In this document: piece by piece, positions 24,602 through 33,545 of the stretch
Layout: each line of letters opens with the position of its first letter
Position numbering within the stretch: the stretch's first letter is position 1
NCBI RefSeq assembly: GCF_042094015.1
Contig: NZ_JBELDZ010000011.1
Span: 1-44,086, forward strand
Direction of reading: 5' to 3'
DNA length: 44,086 nucleotides
DNA from: Aurantibacter sp042094015
GTDB taxonomy: Bacteria; Bacteroidota; Bacteroidia; Flavobacteriales; Flavobacteriaceae
Position numbers and translations under genes: made by a program
The notes under the pieces: generated by a model
Seen by the model: the letters and a program-made list of their open reading frames with translations, nothing else
Told to the model about the DNA's origin: nothing
The model's database searches: none

Positions 24602-26293
24602 ATGAAACCGAATATAAATAAACACGAAAGAAATAGAGCTCAAGAAAGTAGTAATGCTATAGAAAGATTGTATATAACTATGCGTCATCTTTTTAATAGA
24701 GGTTTTTATAAGCCTATGGGAGTTTCTGGCGAATCTCTTAGAGAAGCATTACTTACTTTAAGACCAGAAATTTACGGATTTATTGCCGAAGATAAGACAG
24801 AGCTTACAGGATTACATTATGTAATAGATAGATTGCCAATTGGCATAGAACAATGCAGGTATATAAACCTTACTAGTGATGAAGGATATAAAAACTCTCA
24901 TTTTACACCAATAATTCCAGAAAAACGTCGTCGAAACTGTTATAGAATAGATAACGAGCAAATGAATATTGAAATTACACGAGGAAGAAGTGAAATTTAT
25001 GATATTTTAACTCATTTAACTTTTCTGTTTATAGAGTCTCAAAAAATTTCTAAGCGAGTTTTAATCGATGAAAGCGGAACAACAAGCAGAGATTGGCAAA
25101 AACTAGAATCTGCTGTTTTAAGTAAAAAGAAATTAAGCCTTAAAGATCGAGAAATTGCTATAACCCATACAGCAAATATTCTAAATCACACTTTTAAAGA
25201 TGTTTTAGAAATTTATAAAAATTTTGCTACAGATAAAAAACCAGAACGTTTCTTGGAAATTATATATTGGTTAGGGCAACTTTCTATTAATGAAGAATTA
25301 AAGAACGAAAAACGAATAGTTACCTTTAGTAAGGTTCTTAGAGAACGATTAGGTCATCATATTCACGGTGAAATTTGGGCAGATAATATAAAAGAAATTC
25401 TTTCTAAAAACAATTATTTAGATAGGCCAATACATATTATAAGTGCAAATCTTCATAGTGTAATGAATACATTATATGCGCCAAAAGCATTAAAAGGTAA
25501 AGTAAAGAAAAGTGCTTTTCAATTATATGAAGATTTAAGTTTAAAAGAAAACTCTAAACTCCGAGAAAAAGTAGAAATTTTAGCAAAAAAAGAAGGTTGT
25601 ATATTCATAAAAGATCAGTCTGGAACCAATATAGATGTACAAATAATTGACTCTTCGGTAATTGACATTAAAGATTTAGATTTTAATGTTACATTAAATT
25701 CTACAAAAGAAAAAAATCCTATTATATTTGTTATGGATTATGCTTTTGGAGAACAAGCTTATGAAACAATAGATGAGTTGCTTAAGCCATATAAAAAAGG
25801 AGACAAGAATATTCATTTAAATATAGAGTCGCTTTCAATTATGGGTAAAGCTGGTATTTTGGAAGGTGGTAAAGGCGATATTATGATTCCTTCTGCGCAT
25901 ATTTTTGAAGGAACAGCAGATAACTATCCATTTAAAAATGAGCTATCTACATCAGATTTTGATTTAGATGGAATTTCGGTTTTTGAAGGTTCAATGATTA
26001 CAGTTTTAGGAACATCACTTCAAAATAAGGATATTTTAAAATTCTTTTTTAATTCAACATGGAATGTTATTGGATTAGAAATGGAAGGAGCGCATTACCA
26101 GAAAGCTATTCAATCAGCTTCAAAAGTCAGAAAAAGTATTAATCCAAATGTAAAAGTAAGATATGCATATTATGCTAGTGATAACCCTTTGAAAACTGGT
26201 AGTACACTGGCATCAGGAGGTTTAGGAACCACTGGTGTAAAGCCAACATATGTTATAACACGTAAAATTATAGAGCAAATATTTAACAGTTAA
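24602..26293 (+). CDS. Uncharacterised protein with nucleoside phosphorylase-like C-terminal half
   Basis: A 563-residue cytoplasmic protein that resembles a family annotated only as a domain of unknown function in Flavobacteria (probably DUF6909; from memory, not checked). Residues 1 to about 300 are largely helical and unrecognised. The C-terminal part has landmarks of the nucleoside phosphorylase/nucleosidase fold: MGKAGIL (414-420), GDIMIP (425-430), VLGTS (468-472), GLEMEGAHY (491-499) and ASDNP (525-529). The order of EMEG followed by SD matches the catalytic Glu and Asp of MTA/SAH nucleosidases and AMP nucleosidase. Activity is inferred. It sits between the GH3 and Wzz-like genes, with a one-base gap to the latter. 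Confidence 0.65.
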   Translation: MKPNINKHERNRAQESSNAIERLYITMRHLFNRGFYKPMGVSGESLREALLTLRPEIYGFIAEDKTELTGLHYVIDRLPIGIEQCRYINLTSDEGYKNSHFTPIIPEKRRRNCYRIDNEQMNIEITRGRSEIYDILTHLTFLFIESQKISKRVLIDESGTTSRDWQKLESAVLSKKKLSLKDREIAITHTANILNHTFKDVLEIYKNFATDKKPERFLEIIYWLGQLSINEELKNEKRIVTFSKVLRERLGHHIHGEIWADNIKEILSKNNYLDRPIHIISANLHSVMNTLYAPKALKGKVKKSAFQLYEDLSLKENSKLREKVEILAKKEGCIFIKDQSGTNIDVQIIDSSVIDIKDLDFNVTLNSTKEKNPIIFVMDYAFGEQAYETIDELLKPYKKGDKNIHLNIESLSIMGKAGILEGGKGDIMIPSAHIFEGTADNYPFKNELSTSDFDLDGISVFEGSMITVLGTSLQNKDILKFFFNSTWNVIGLEMEGAHYQKAIQSASKVRKSINPNVKVRYAYYASDNPLKTGSTLASGGLGTTGVKPTYVITRKIIEQIFNS

Positions 26294-26294
26294 T

Positions 26295-27347
26295 ATGAAT
26301 AAAGAGCAGCAACCAAGTCAAGACAAAAAAGAAGAAGTAGACTTAATTATCTTTTTTAATTATATAGGAGAAAAACTAGAAAAACTATTCGGGCATATTT
26401 TAGCTTTTTTTAAAGCAATTTTTTCTGGTACAATTTATCTTTTAAAAACTTTTTTTAAAAATTGGAAAATAGTCTTAGGTGTTATTGTAATAGCTTATGG
26501 TATTGGTTATTATATGGAAAGAAACAAACAGCCACGCTACACAACAAGTATGCTTGTTGAGCCTTATTTTGATTCTAAATACCAATTAATAACTAATATT
26601 AAATATTTTAATGCACTAATAGCTAGTCAAGATACTGGTGCTATTCAAAAAATATTTAATATTACAGAAAAAGAAGTTAAGGATTTAAAAGGATTTAAAA
26701 TAGAACCAGGTCCTGAAACAGAAAATGAACGTTTAATTCAGTATGAAGAATTTAAATCTAGATTAGATAGTTTAAGTTCTCAAGATTTACCTTACGATGA
26801 ATTTTTGGCAAATAGAAGTGTTTACTCGGGAAAATATTACTTAATCACTGCAACTTCTACAAAAAAAGATATTTTTAAGAAGTTAGAAAATGGAATTTAT
26901 TCTTCTTTTGAAAATTCTTATTCTAAAAAAATAATGGGTAGAGATTCTTTAATTATTGATATTCAAAGAAGAACATTGTTACAACAATTACAAAGAATAG
27001 ACTCTTTAAAAAACATTTACATAGATGTTCTTAAACTTGAGTCTCAAAAGTATAACCCAGTAAGTTTTGGAGAAGCCGTTTTTAAAGCAGATAAGCAACA
27101 AACAAAAGAGTTTGACCTTTTAAATAAAGAATTAGCTTTAAGAGATCAGTTAAAAGATTTAGAAGAAAGATTGATTAAAAAAGATGATTTTTTTGATGTA
27201 ATTACTGGTTTTCAAAAAGTAGGAAATATGTCGTATCATTGGTCTCAGAGATATAAATTAATACTTCCTGTTTTAGCGCTATTGATTCTTTGTGGATTAT
27301 TTATAATTAAAAAAATTATAGAATATATTTTCAATTATGAAAAGTAA
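26295..27347 (+). CDS. Wzz-like polysaccharide co-polymerase
   Basis: A 350-residue inner-membrane protein shaped like a chain-length determinant. A cytoplasmic N-terminal part leads to a first transmembrane helix (about 57-73), a long periplasmic region with coiled-coil-prone helices (about 215-300), and a second helix near the C-terminus (about 322-342). There is no C-terminal tyrosine kinase domain. It overlaps rfbB by 11 bases and opens the polysaccharide locus, which supports a role in setting chain length in a Wzx/Wzy pathway. Sequence similarity to classical Wzz is weak by eye, so the call rests on topology and position. Confidence 0.65.
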   Translation: MNKEQQPSQDKKEEVDLIIFFNYIGEKLEKLFGHILAFFKAIFSGTIYLLKTFFKNWKIVLGVIVIAYGIGYYMERNKQPRYTTSMLVEPYFDSKYQLITNIKYFNALIASQDTGAIQKIFNITEKEVKDLKGFKIEPGPETENERLIQYEEFKSRLDSLSSQDLPYDEFLANRSVYSGKYYLITATSTKKDIFKKLENGIYSSFENSYSKKIMGRDSLIIDIQRRTLLQQLQRIDSLKNIYIDVLKLESQKYNPVSFGEAVFKADKQQTKEFDLLNKELALRDQLKDLEERLIKKDDFFDVITGFQKVGNMSYHWSQRYKLILPVLALLILCGLFIIKKIIEYIFNYEK

Positions 27348-28353
27348 ATCGCTTTTAGTTTCAGGTGGAGCAGGTTTTATTGGCGCTAATTTTATTGAAT
27401 ACTTTATAGAAAAACATAAAGAGATAAAACTGGTTAATGTAGACAAACTAACATACGCTGGAGATTTAAATAATTTAAACGGAATTCATAATTCAAACTA
27501 TACATTTATTGAAGGAGATATTTGTAATAGGAAATTGCTTCATGATTTATTTACCGAACATCAATTTGATGGCGTTATTCATTTTGCCGCAGAATCTCAT
27601 GTGGATAATTCTATAAAAAGCCCAGGAGCATTTATAGAAACAAACATAACAGGAACTTTTAACCTTATAGATGTAGCCAGAAATTTTTGGATGGATGCTC
27701 CAAATCAATATAAAAATGGTTTTGAACACGCGCGTTTTCATCATATTTCTACAGATGAAGTGTATGGAACTTTAGGAGAAACAGGATTGTTTACTGAAAA
27801 AACACCATATGCTCCAAATAGTCCATATAGTGCATCCAAGGCGTCTAGCGATTTTATAGTTAGAAGCTATTTTCACACTTACGGGATGAATGTTGTTACA
27901 ACTAATTGCTCAAATAATTATGGTCCAAAACAACATAACGAGAAATTAATTCCAACTATAATTAAAAAAGCAATTTCTGGAGAACAAATCCCAATCTATG
28001 GTAATGGTTTAAATGTTAGAGATTGGTTATATGTTTTAGATCACTGTAAAGGTATAGAAACAGTTTTTAGTAAAGGTAAAACAGGAGAGACATACAATAT
28101 AGGTGGGAAAAACGAGAGAAATAATTTATATATTGTAAATACAATTTGTTCAATACTAGATAATGTTTTACCTGGAAAAGAACCATACAATAAACAGATA
28201 TCGTTTGTTGATGATAGAGCTGGACACGATTTTAGATATGCCATAGATGCTTCAAAAATAGAAACAGAATTAGGCTGGAAAGCTGATGAAAATTTTGAAA
28301 CAGGAATTAAAAAAACAGTAACTTGGTATCTTAATAAATATAAAAAACAGTAA
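27337..28353 (+). CDS. rfbB: dTDP-glucose 4,6-dehydratase
   Basis: RfbB converts dTDP-glucose to dTDP-4-keto-6-deoxyglucose, the second step of dTDP-L-rhamnose synthesis. The 338-residue extended short-chain dehydrogenase has the NAD-binding GGAGFIG at 10-16. The STDEVYG segment (138-144) contains the catalytic Asp and Glu pair, and Tyr164 with Lys168 (YSASK) complete the site. It overlaps the Wzz-like gene by 11 bases and is followed by rfbA after one base. The gene order here is B-A-C-D. Confidence 0.96.
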   Translation: MKSKSLLVSGGAGFIGANFIEYFIEKHKEIKLVNVDKLTYAGDLNNLNGIHNSNYTFIEGDICNRKLLHDLFTEHQFDGVIHFAAESHVDNSIKSPGAFIETNITGTFNLIDVARNFWMDAPNQYKNGFEHARFHHISTDEVYGTLGETGLFTEKTPYAPNSPYSASKASSDFIVRSYFHTYGMNVVTTNCSNNYGPKQHNEKLIPTIIKKAISGEQIPIYGNGLNVRDWLYVLDHCKGIETVFSKGKTGETYNIGGKNERNNLYIVNTICSILDNVLPGKEPYNKQISFVDDRAGHDFRYAIDASKIETELGWKADENFETGIKKTVTWYLNKYKKQ

Positions 28354-28354
28354 A

Positions 28355-29218
28355 ATGAAAGGTATTATACTTGCAGGTGGCTCTGGAACAAGACTACATC
28401 CTTTAACAAAAGTATTAAGTAAGCAGCTTATGCCTGTTTATGATAAACCAATGATATATTATCCGCTTTCAACATTAATGGAAGCAGGAATAAAGGAAAT
28501 ATTAATAATATCTACTCCAGATCATTTACCATTATTTAAACAATTATTAGGAGACGGATCTCAACTAGGTTGTTCTTTTCAGTATACAGTACAAGAAAAA
28601 CCTAATGGTTTGGCTGAAGCATTTATTATTGGAGCTGATTTTATAGGGAAAGACAAAGTAGCTTTAGTATTAGGAGACAATATTTTTTATGGAACTGGAT
28701 TATCTGATTTGTTACAAGGAAACAATAATCCAGATGGAGGTATAGTTTATGCTTACCATGTAACAGATCCAGAACGCTATGGTGTTGTAAATTTTGATGA
28801 AGAAGGTAAAGCACTATCTATTGAAGAAAAACCTGAAAAACCAAAATCTAATTATGCAGTTCCAGGGATTTATTTCTATGATAATAATGTTGTTGATATA
28901 GCAAAGTCAATTAAACCTAGCGATAGAGGAGAGCTAGAGATTACAGATATAAATAAAGTTTATTTAGACAAAGGAAAGTTGAAGGTTAGTGTTTTAGACA
29001 AAGGTACTGCGTGGTTAGACACGGGAACATTTAATTCTTTAATGCAAGCAGCTCAATTTGTGCAAGTTATTGAAGAACGTCAAGGTTTAAAAATTGGTGC
29101 AATAGAAGAAGTTGCATATAGAATGGGATATATTACTAAAGAACAATTAAAAAATTTAGCCTTACCACTACTAAAAAGTGGCTATGGAAAGCACTTATTA
29201 AATCTTACAAAACAGTAA
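28355..29218 (+). CDS. rfbA: Glucose-1-phosphate thymidylyltransferase
   Basis: RfbA joins glucose-1-phosphate and dTTP to give dTDP-glucose, the first step toward dTDP-L-rhamnose. The 287-residue length is standard. The nucleotide-binding loop GGSGTRL (8-14) is intact, with KQLMPVYDKPM following and the LGDNIFYG metal segment near 109-116. Its stop overlaps the rfbC start (TAATG at 29216-29220), suggesting translational coupling. Confidence 0.97.
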   Translation: MKGIILAGGSGTRLHPLTKVLSKQLMPVYDKPMIYYPLSTLMEAGIKEILIISTPDHLPLFKQLLGDGSQLGCSFQYTVQEKPNGLAEAFIIGADFIGKDKVALVLGDNIFYGTGLSDLLQGNNNPDGGIVYAYHVTDPERYGVVNFDEEGKALSIEEKPEKPKSNYAVPGIYFYDNNVVDIAKSIKPSDRGELEITDINKVYLDKGKLKVSVLDKGTAWLDTGTFNSLMQAAQFVQVIEERQGLKIGAIEEVAYRMGYITKEQLKNLALPLLKSGYGKHLLNLTKQ

Positions 29219-29760
29219 TGAAAGTTAGTTCAACAGGCTTAAATGGATGCTATATTATAGAACCAAAAATTCACGGAGACGAAAGAGGCTATTTTTTTGA
29301 AGCTTATAACGAGTCTTTATTTAATGAGGCTTTGGGCTTTAAAGTTAGTTTTGTTCAAGATAACGAAGCATTCTCGTCAAAAGGAGTTCTTAGAGGATTA
29401 CATTTTCAAAAAGATAAATTTGCACAAGCAAAATTAGTTAGAGTAACTCAAGGATCTGTTTTAGACGTAGTGGTAGATTTACAGCCAGAATCGTCTACTT
29501 TTTTAAAAACATTTACTATTAAATTATCTTCAGAAAACAAGAAACAATTATTTGTTCCAAGAGGTTTTGCTCATGGCTATATTGTTTTAAGTGATACAGC
29601 TATATTTAATTATAAATGTGATAATGTTTATAATCAAGCATCAGAAAGTGGAATAATATACAATGATGAAACATTAAATATTGATTGGATTTTAGAATCT
29701 TCAGAATTTATTATTTCAGAAAAAGATAAAATATTACCAACTATTAAAACTATGTTTTAA
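29218..29760 (+). CDS. rfbC: dTDP-4-dehydrorhamnose 3,5-epimerase
   Basis: RfbC epimerises dTDP-4-keto-6-deoxyglucose at C3 and C5 to the L-lyxo form. The 180-residue cupin protein has the catalytic His62 in LRGLHFQ, the VVDLQPES segment and PRGFAHGY. These separate it from one-site epimerases only weakly, but the presence of rfbD immediately downstream supports the rhamnose route. It is coupled to rfbA by a one-base overlap and followed by rfbD after two bases. Confidence 0.95.
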   Translation: MKVSSTGLNGCYIIEPKIHGDERGYFFEAYNESLFNEALGFKVSFVQDNEAFSSKGVLRGLHFQKDKFAQAKLVRVTQGSVLDVVVDLQPESSTFLKTFTIKLSSENKKQLFVPRGFAHGYIVLSDTAIFNYKCDNVYNQASESGIIYNDETLNIDWILESSEFIISEKDKILPTIKTMF

Positions 29761-29762
29761 TT

Positions 29763-30611
29763 ATGCGAGTTCTTGTAATAGGCTCAAAAGGGCAATTAGG
29801 ACAAAGTTTAAAATCTATAGCTTTAAATTATGCTATAGATTTTATATTTTCTGATAGAAGTGTTTTAGATATAACAAATCAAAAAAACATTAAATTATAC
29901 TTTAAAAATAATGAGTTTGATTATTGTGTTAATTGCTCAGCATATACAGCCGTAGATAAAGCTGAAGAAGAATTAGAATTAGCAACAAAAATAAACGTAC
30001 TAGGCGTTTCCTATCTTGCAGAGGCTTGTAAAAATAGCAAAACTGAACTTATACATATATCAACAGATTTTGTTTTTCAAGGTAATTCTTTCAAACCATA
30101 TAAAGAAAGTGATGTAACAAAACCAATTTCAGTTTACGGCAAAACAAAATTAGAAGGAGAAAAAATAATTAAAAAAACACTAGAAAATCATTATATTATT
30201 AGAACATCATGGTTATATTCTGAATTTGGAAATAATTTCATGAAAAGTATGCTTAATTTATCTAAAACACGTAAAGAATTAAGTATAATAAATGATCAAA
30301 TAGGAACACCAACATATGCATTAGACTTAGCTGAAGTTATAATTAAAATAATAGAAATTAAACCTCTTTACGGGATATACAACTATAGTAATGAAGGTGT
30401 AGCAACTTGGTATGATTTTGCCAAAACAATATTTGAATATGCTGAGCAAACAGTAAAAACAAACCCGATTCCAACAACAGAATACCCAACACCAGCCATG
30501 AGACCAGTGTTTAGTGTGCTAGATAAAAGTAAAATAAAAAATAATCTTCAGATAGAAATACCTTATTGGAGAGATAGTTTAAAAAACGCCATAAAAAACT
30601 ACAATGAATAA
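29763..30611 (+). CDS. rfbD: dTDP-4-dehydrorhamnose reductase
   Basis: RfbD reduces dTDP-4-keto-L-rhamnose to dTDP-L-rhamnose, completing the pathway. The 282-residue protein has the nucleotide-binding GSKGQLG at 7-13, STDFVF near 100-105 and the catalytic Tyr125/Lys129 pair (YGKTK). The last eight bases overlap cysQ, tying rhamnose supply and the PAPS gene set into one transcript. Confidence 0.95.
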   Translation: MRVLVIGSKGQLGQSLKSIALNYAIDFIFSDRSVLDITNQKNIKLYFKNNEFDYCVNCSAYTAVDKAEEELELATKINVLGVSYLAEACKNSKTELIHISTDFVFQGNSFKPYKESDVTKPISVYGKTKLEGEKIIKKTLENHYIIRTSWLYSEFGNNFMKSMLNLSKTRKELSIINDQIGTPTYALDLAEVIIKIIEIKPLYGIYNYSNEGVATWYDFAKTIFEYAEQTVKTNPIPTTEYPTPAMRPVFSVLDKSKIKNNLQIEIPYWRDSLKNAIKNYNE

Positions 30612-31401
30612 AAATTTAGAAATAGCTATTAAAGCTAGTTTAGAAGCGGGAAAAGTTATTATGAAAGTTTATGATACTGCATTTAATGTAGAAATAAAAG
30701 ACGATAAATCTCCTTTAACTGAGGCAGATAAACGAGCGAATGATATTATAAACTCTTATTTAGTAAATACAGAATTTCCAATAATAAGTGAAGAAAATAG
30801 ACAAACAGATTATTCAACTCGAAAAAACTGGAATACTTGTTGGGTTGTAGATCCTGTAGATGGTACTAAAGAGTTTATAAAGCGTAATGGAGAGTTCACG
30901 GTTAATATTGCATTGGTTACTAACGGAAAGCCCGAATTAGGTGTAATATATGTACCAGCTACAAAAACAATTTATGTAGCCGATGTAAAAACAAAAGATG
31001 CGTTTAAAGCAGAATTAAATAGTCATGAGGTTTCATTAGAAAATGTGTTAAATTTGTCAACAAAATTACAGCCTAAAGCTATAGACTCTAATCCGGTACA
31101 AGTAGTAGGAAGTAGATCTCATATGAGTCAAGAAACACTAGATTTTGTAGAGACAATTAAAAAAGAAGGTAAAGATGTAGAGGTAGTGTCAAAAGGAAGT
31201 TCTTTAAAGTTTTGTCTAATTGCAGAAGGAAACGCAGATGTATACCCTAGATTTGCGCCAACTATGGAATGGGATACAGCAGCGGGACAGGCAATTTGTA
31301 ATGCGGTTGGCGTAGATGTGATATCTCATGAAACTAATCAACCACTTCTATATAATAAGGAAAACTTGTTGAACCCTTGGTTTTTAGTAGCAAAAAAATA
31401 A
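30604..31401 (+). CDS. cysQ: 3'(2'),5'-bisphosphate nucleotidase CysQ
   Basis: CysQ hydrolyses 3'-phosphoadenosine 5'-phosphate (PAP) to AMP and phosphate. PAP is the by-product of every PAPS-dependent sulfotransfer and is inhibitory if it builds up. The 265-residue protein is of the inositol-monophosphatase superfamily with metal-binding ISEE (61-64), DPVDGT (83-88) and the later WDTAAGQA segment (about 221-228). It begins eight bases inside rfbD and precedes the DUF2061 gene by one base. Its presence beside cysC and a sulfotransferase suggests recycling of PAP made by sulfation. Confidence 0.94.
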   Translation: MNKNLEIAIKASLEAGKVIMKVYDTAFNVEIKDDKSPLTEADKRANDIINSYLVNTEFPIISEENRQTDYSTRKNWNTCWVVDPVDGTKEFIKRNGEFTVNIALVTNGKPELGVIYVPATKTIYVADVKTKDAFKAELNSHEVSLENVLNLSTKLQPKAIDSNPVQVVGSRSHMSQETLDFVETIKKEGKDVEVVSKGSSLKFCLIAEGNADVYPRFAPTMEWDTAAGQAICNAVGVDVISHETNQPLLYNKENLLNPWFLVAKK

Positions 31402-31402
31402 T

Positions 31403-31861
31403 ATGGCAATTTTAAAAAAATCGTCACATATACGTAGCATTCTTAAAGGGGTTTCATGGCGTGTTATAGCAACAGTAGATACCGTTTTTGTTGTTCTATT
31501 TATTACTTGTTTGTTAGAAGAATGTAGTATAGAGAATGCTATAAAAATTGGTGCTTCAGAGTTTTTAATAAAATTAGCTATATTTTATTTTCACGAGAGA
31601 ATATGGTTAAATATACTATCTAAGCAAGCAACGACAAACAAGGAAATTTTATACAAATCTTTGTCATGGCGATTCGTTGCAACAACAACAACATTTATAA
31701 TTTCAGGTGTAATTTTAGATGGTTTTGATGAAATTGCACTTTTCATAGCATTAACAGAACTGTTTACTAAATTTGCACTATTCTATATACACGAAAAAAT
31801 ATGGTTAAAATTGCCATTGGGTAGAATTAGAAGATTTTTATTTGGTCCTAGAAGAAACTAA
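31403..31861 (+). CDS. Membrane protein with two DUF2061 repeats
   Basis: A 152-residue small membrane protein made of two similar halves. Each begins with a K-x-[VL]-SWR segment (GVSWRVIAT near 17-25; SLSWRFVAT near 92-100), followed by a hydrophobic helix, and ends with a [FY]-[HY]-E-[RK]-IWL segment (HERIWLN; HEKIWLK). About four membrane-spanning helices are expected. DUF2061 proteins are known to occur beside sulfate-activation genes, but their role is not established. Here it is placed between cysQ and cysC. A part in sulfate uptake or PAPS handling is plausible but unproven. Confidence 0.85.
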   Translation: MAILKKSSHIRSILKGVSWRVIATVDTVFVVLFITCLLEECSIENAIKIGASEFLIKLAIFYFHERIWLNILSKQATTNKEILYKSLSWRFVATTTTFIISGVILDGFDEIALFIALTELFTKFALFYIHEKIWLKLPLGRIRRFLFGPRRN

Positions 31862-31875
31862 ATTCAATAATATCT

Positions 31876-32472
31876 ATGAAAGAAAATATAATTAAACATG
31901 ATTATCAGGTTTCTAAAAAAGACAGGCAAAATGATAATAAACATAAATCTTTCTTAATTTGGTTTACAGGTTTATCTGGATCAGGAAAATCCACAATAGC
32001 TAACTTGGTTGAACAAGAATTATATAACCTAGGTGTCAAAACGTATAGTTTAGATGGAGATAATATTAGAAAAGGAATAAACAAAGACTTAAGCTTTTCT
32101 CCAGAAGACAGAACAGAAAACGTAAGAAGAATAGCAGAAGTCTCTAATTTAATGGTAGATGCTGGATTAGTTGTTTTAGGAGCTTTTGTATCACCTTATA
32201 AAAAAGATAGAGAGGATATTAAAAGTATCGTTAAAGTTGTTAACTTTGTCGAGGTTTTCATAAACACTAGTGTGGAAGAATGTGAGCGTAGAGATGTTAA
32301 AGGTCTTTACAAAAAAGCTAGAGCAGGTGAAATAAAAAATATGACAGGAATTTCTGCACCTTATGAAGAACCAGAAAACCCTGATATTAAAATTAATACA
32401 GAACAAAAATCGGTTCAAGAAGCTGTTAGTGAAATAATTAGCTATATAAAACCAAAATTAAAACTGGAATAA
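31876..32472 (+). CDS. cysC: Adenylylsulfate kinase
   Basis: CysC phosphorylates adenosine 5'-phosphosulfate (APS) to PAPS, the donor for sulfotransferases. The 198-residue protein has the P-loop GLSGSGKST at 32-40, the LDGDNIR segment (about 55-61) and the ENVRRIAEV region that forms the lid and APS site. It is a free-standing kinase rather than the C-terminal domain of CysN. Its stop overlaps the cysD start (TAATG at 32470). Confidence 0.96.
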   Translation: MKENIIKHDYQVSKKDRQNDNKHKSFLIWFTGLSGSGKSTIANLVEQELYNLGVKTYSLDGDNIRKGINKDLSFSPEDRTENVRRIAEVSNLMVDAGLVVLGAFVSPYKKDREDIKSIVKVVNFVEVFINTSVEECERRDVKGLYKKARAGEIKNMTGISAPYEEPENPDIKINTEQKSVQEAVSEIISYIKPKLKLE

Positions 32473-33377
32473 TGAGTAAATATTATTTAAATTATTTAGA
32501 TGAATTAGAAAGTGAAGCAATCTTTATTTTACGTGAGGTTTGGGCGCAGTTTGAAAATCCAGTAATTTTATTTTCAGGAGGAAAAGACTCTATTTTAGTT
32601 ACACATTTAGCTAAAAAAGCATTTCATCCTGCAAAAATTCCATTCCCATTAATGCATGTAGATACAGGGCACAATTTCCCTGAAACTATTCAATTTAGAG
32701 ATGACATTATTAAAGAATTAGGAGTAAAACTAATTGTTGGTTCTGTACAAGAATCTATAGATGATGGTAGAGTTGCTGAAGAAAAAGGTAAAAACGCAAC
32801 TAGAAATGCACTACAAATAACAACACTACTTGATGCTATAGAATCTAATAAGATTGATTGCGCCATTGGTGGAGGAAGACGTGATGAAGAAAAAGCGAGA
32901 GCTAAAGAACGCTTTTTTTCTCATAGAGATGATTTTGGACAATGGGATCCAAAAAATCAAAGACCAGAATTATGGAATATTTTTAATGGTAAACATTTTG
33001 AAGGTGAGCATTTTAGAGCTTTTCCAATAAGTAACTGGACAGAAATGGATGTTTGGAACTACATAAAACGTGAAAACATTGCAATTCCATCTTTATACTA
33101 TGCACATGAACGTGAGGTTGTATGGAGACAAGACACATGGATTCCAAACTCTGAGTTTTTAGTTTTGGAACATCACGAAGAAGTTGTTACAAAGAAAATA
33201 CGTTTTAGAACTTTAGGAGATATAACAATTACTGGAGGAGATGAATCTGAAGCAGATACGTTAGAGAAAATTGCAGCAGAAGTTGCGGGTATGAGAAATA
33301 CCGAAAGAGGAAATAGAAGTGATGATAAGCGTTCTGAATCTGCAATGGAAGATAGAAAACGTCAAGGATATTTTTAA
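32472..33377 (+). CDS. cysD: Sulfate adenylyltransferase subunit 2
   Basis: CysD is the catalytic subunit of ATP sulfurylase and makes APS from sulfate and ATP, driven by the GTPase CysN. The 301-residue protein has the PP-loop SGGKDS at 35-40, the HVDTGHNFPET segment and GGGRRDEEKARAKER, all standard for CysD (and distinct from CysH). The C-terminal SAMEDRKRQGYF end is conserved. A 168-base gap separates it from cysN, which is unusual for this pair. Confidence 0.97.
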   Translation: MSKYYLNYLDELESEAIFILREVWAQFENPVILFSGGKDSILVTHLAKKAFHPAKIPFPLMHVDTGHNFPETIQFRDDIIKELGVKLIVGSVQESIDDGRVAEEKGKNATRNALQITTLLDAIESNKIDCAIGGGRRDEEKARAKERFFSHRDDFGQWDPKNQRPELWNIFNGKHFEGEHFRAFPISNWTEMDVWNYIKRENIAIPSLYYAHEREVVWRQDTWIPNSEFLVLEHHEEVVTKKIRFRTLGDITITGGDESEADTLEKIAAEVAGMRNTERGNRSDDKRSESAMEDRKRQGYF

Positions 33378-33399
33378 TTACCTATGTAGTTATATTTTT

Positions 33400-33407
33400 T
33401 AGTTTTG
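33400..33407 (+). promoter_or_regulatory. Possible -7 box in the cysD-cysN gap
   Basis: TAGTTTTG matches TAnnTTTG and lies 139 bases upstream of cysN. It is the only box in this otherwise gene-free 168-base stretch (33378-33545), which also holds a weak TGCTA/TAGCA inverted repeat at 33436-33451. No small gene is visible in it. The box may give cysN and later genes a second promoter. Confidence 0.3.
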
Positions 33408-33545
33408 AGAGATTGACAATTTCTTATTTTGGTTATGCTAATGTTATAGCAAATTTAAAAAACAAAACATAAAATATTTCATTTAATAAAAAGGACGGAA
33501 ACTTTACATATAGGGTAAAAAAATTAGCATTAATATAAAATAGTA

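Noticed and set aside
32191..32418. A 75-codon minus-strand open frame rich in Phe and Cys
   Set aside because: Antisense of the cysC gene; the composition is the usual reverse complement of AT-rich Lys/Glu coding sequence.
33430..33455. Hairpin TGCTA-ATGTTA-TAGCA in the cysD-cysN gap
   Set aside because: Only five base pairs and no T-run after it, so it is too weak to call a terminator or riboswitch.
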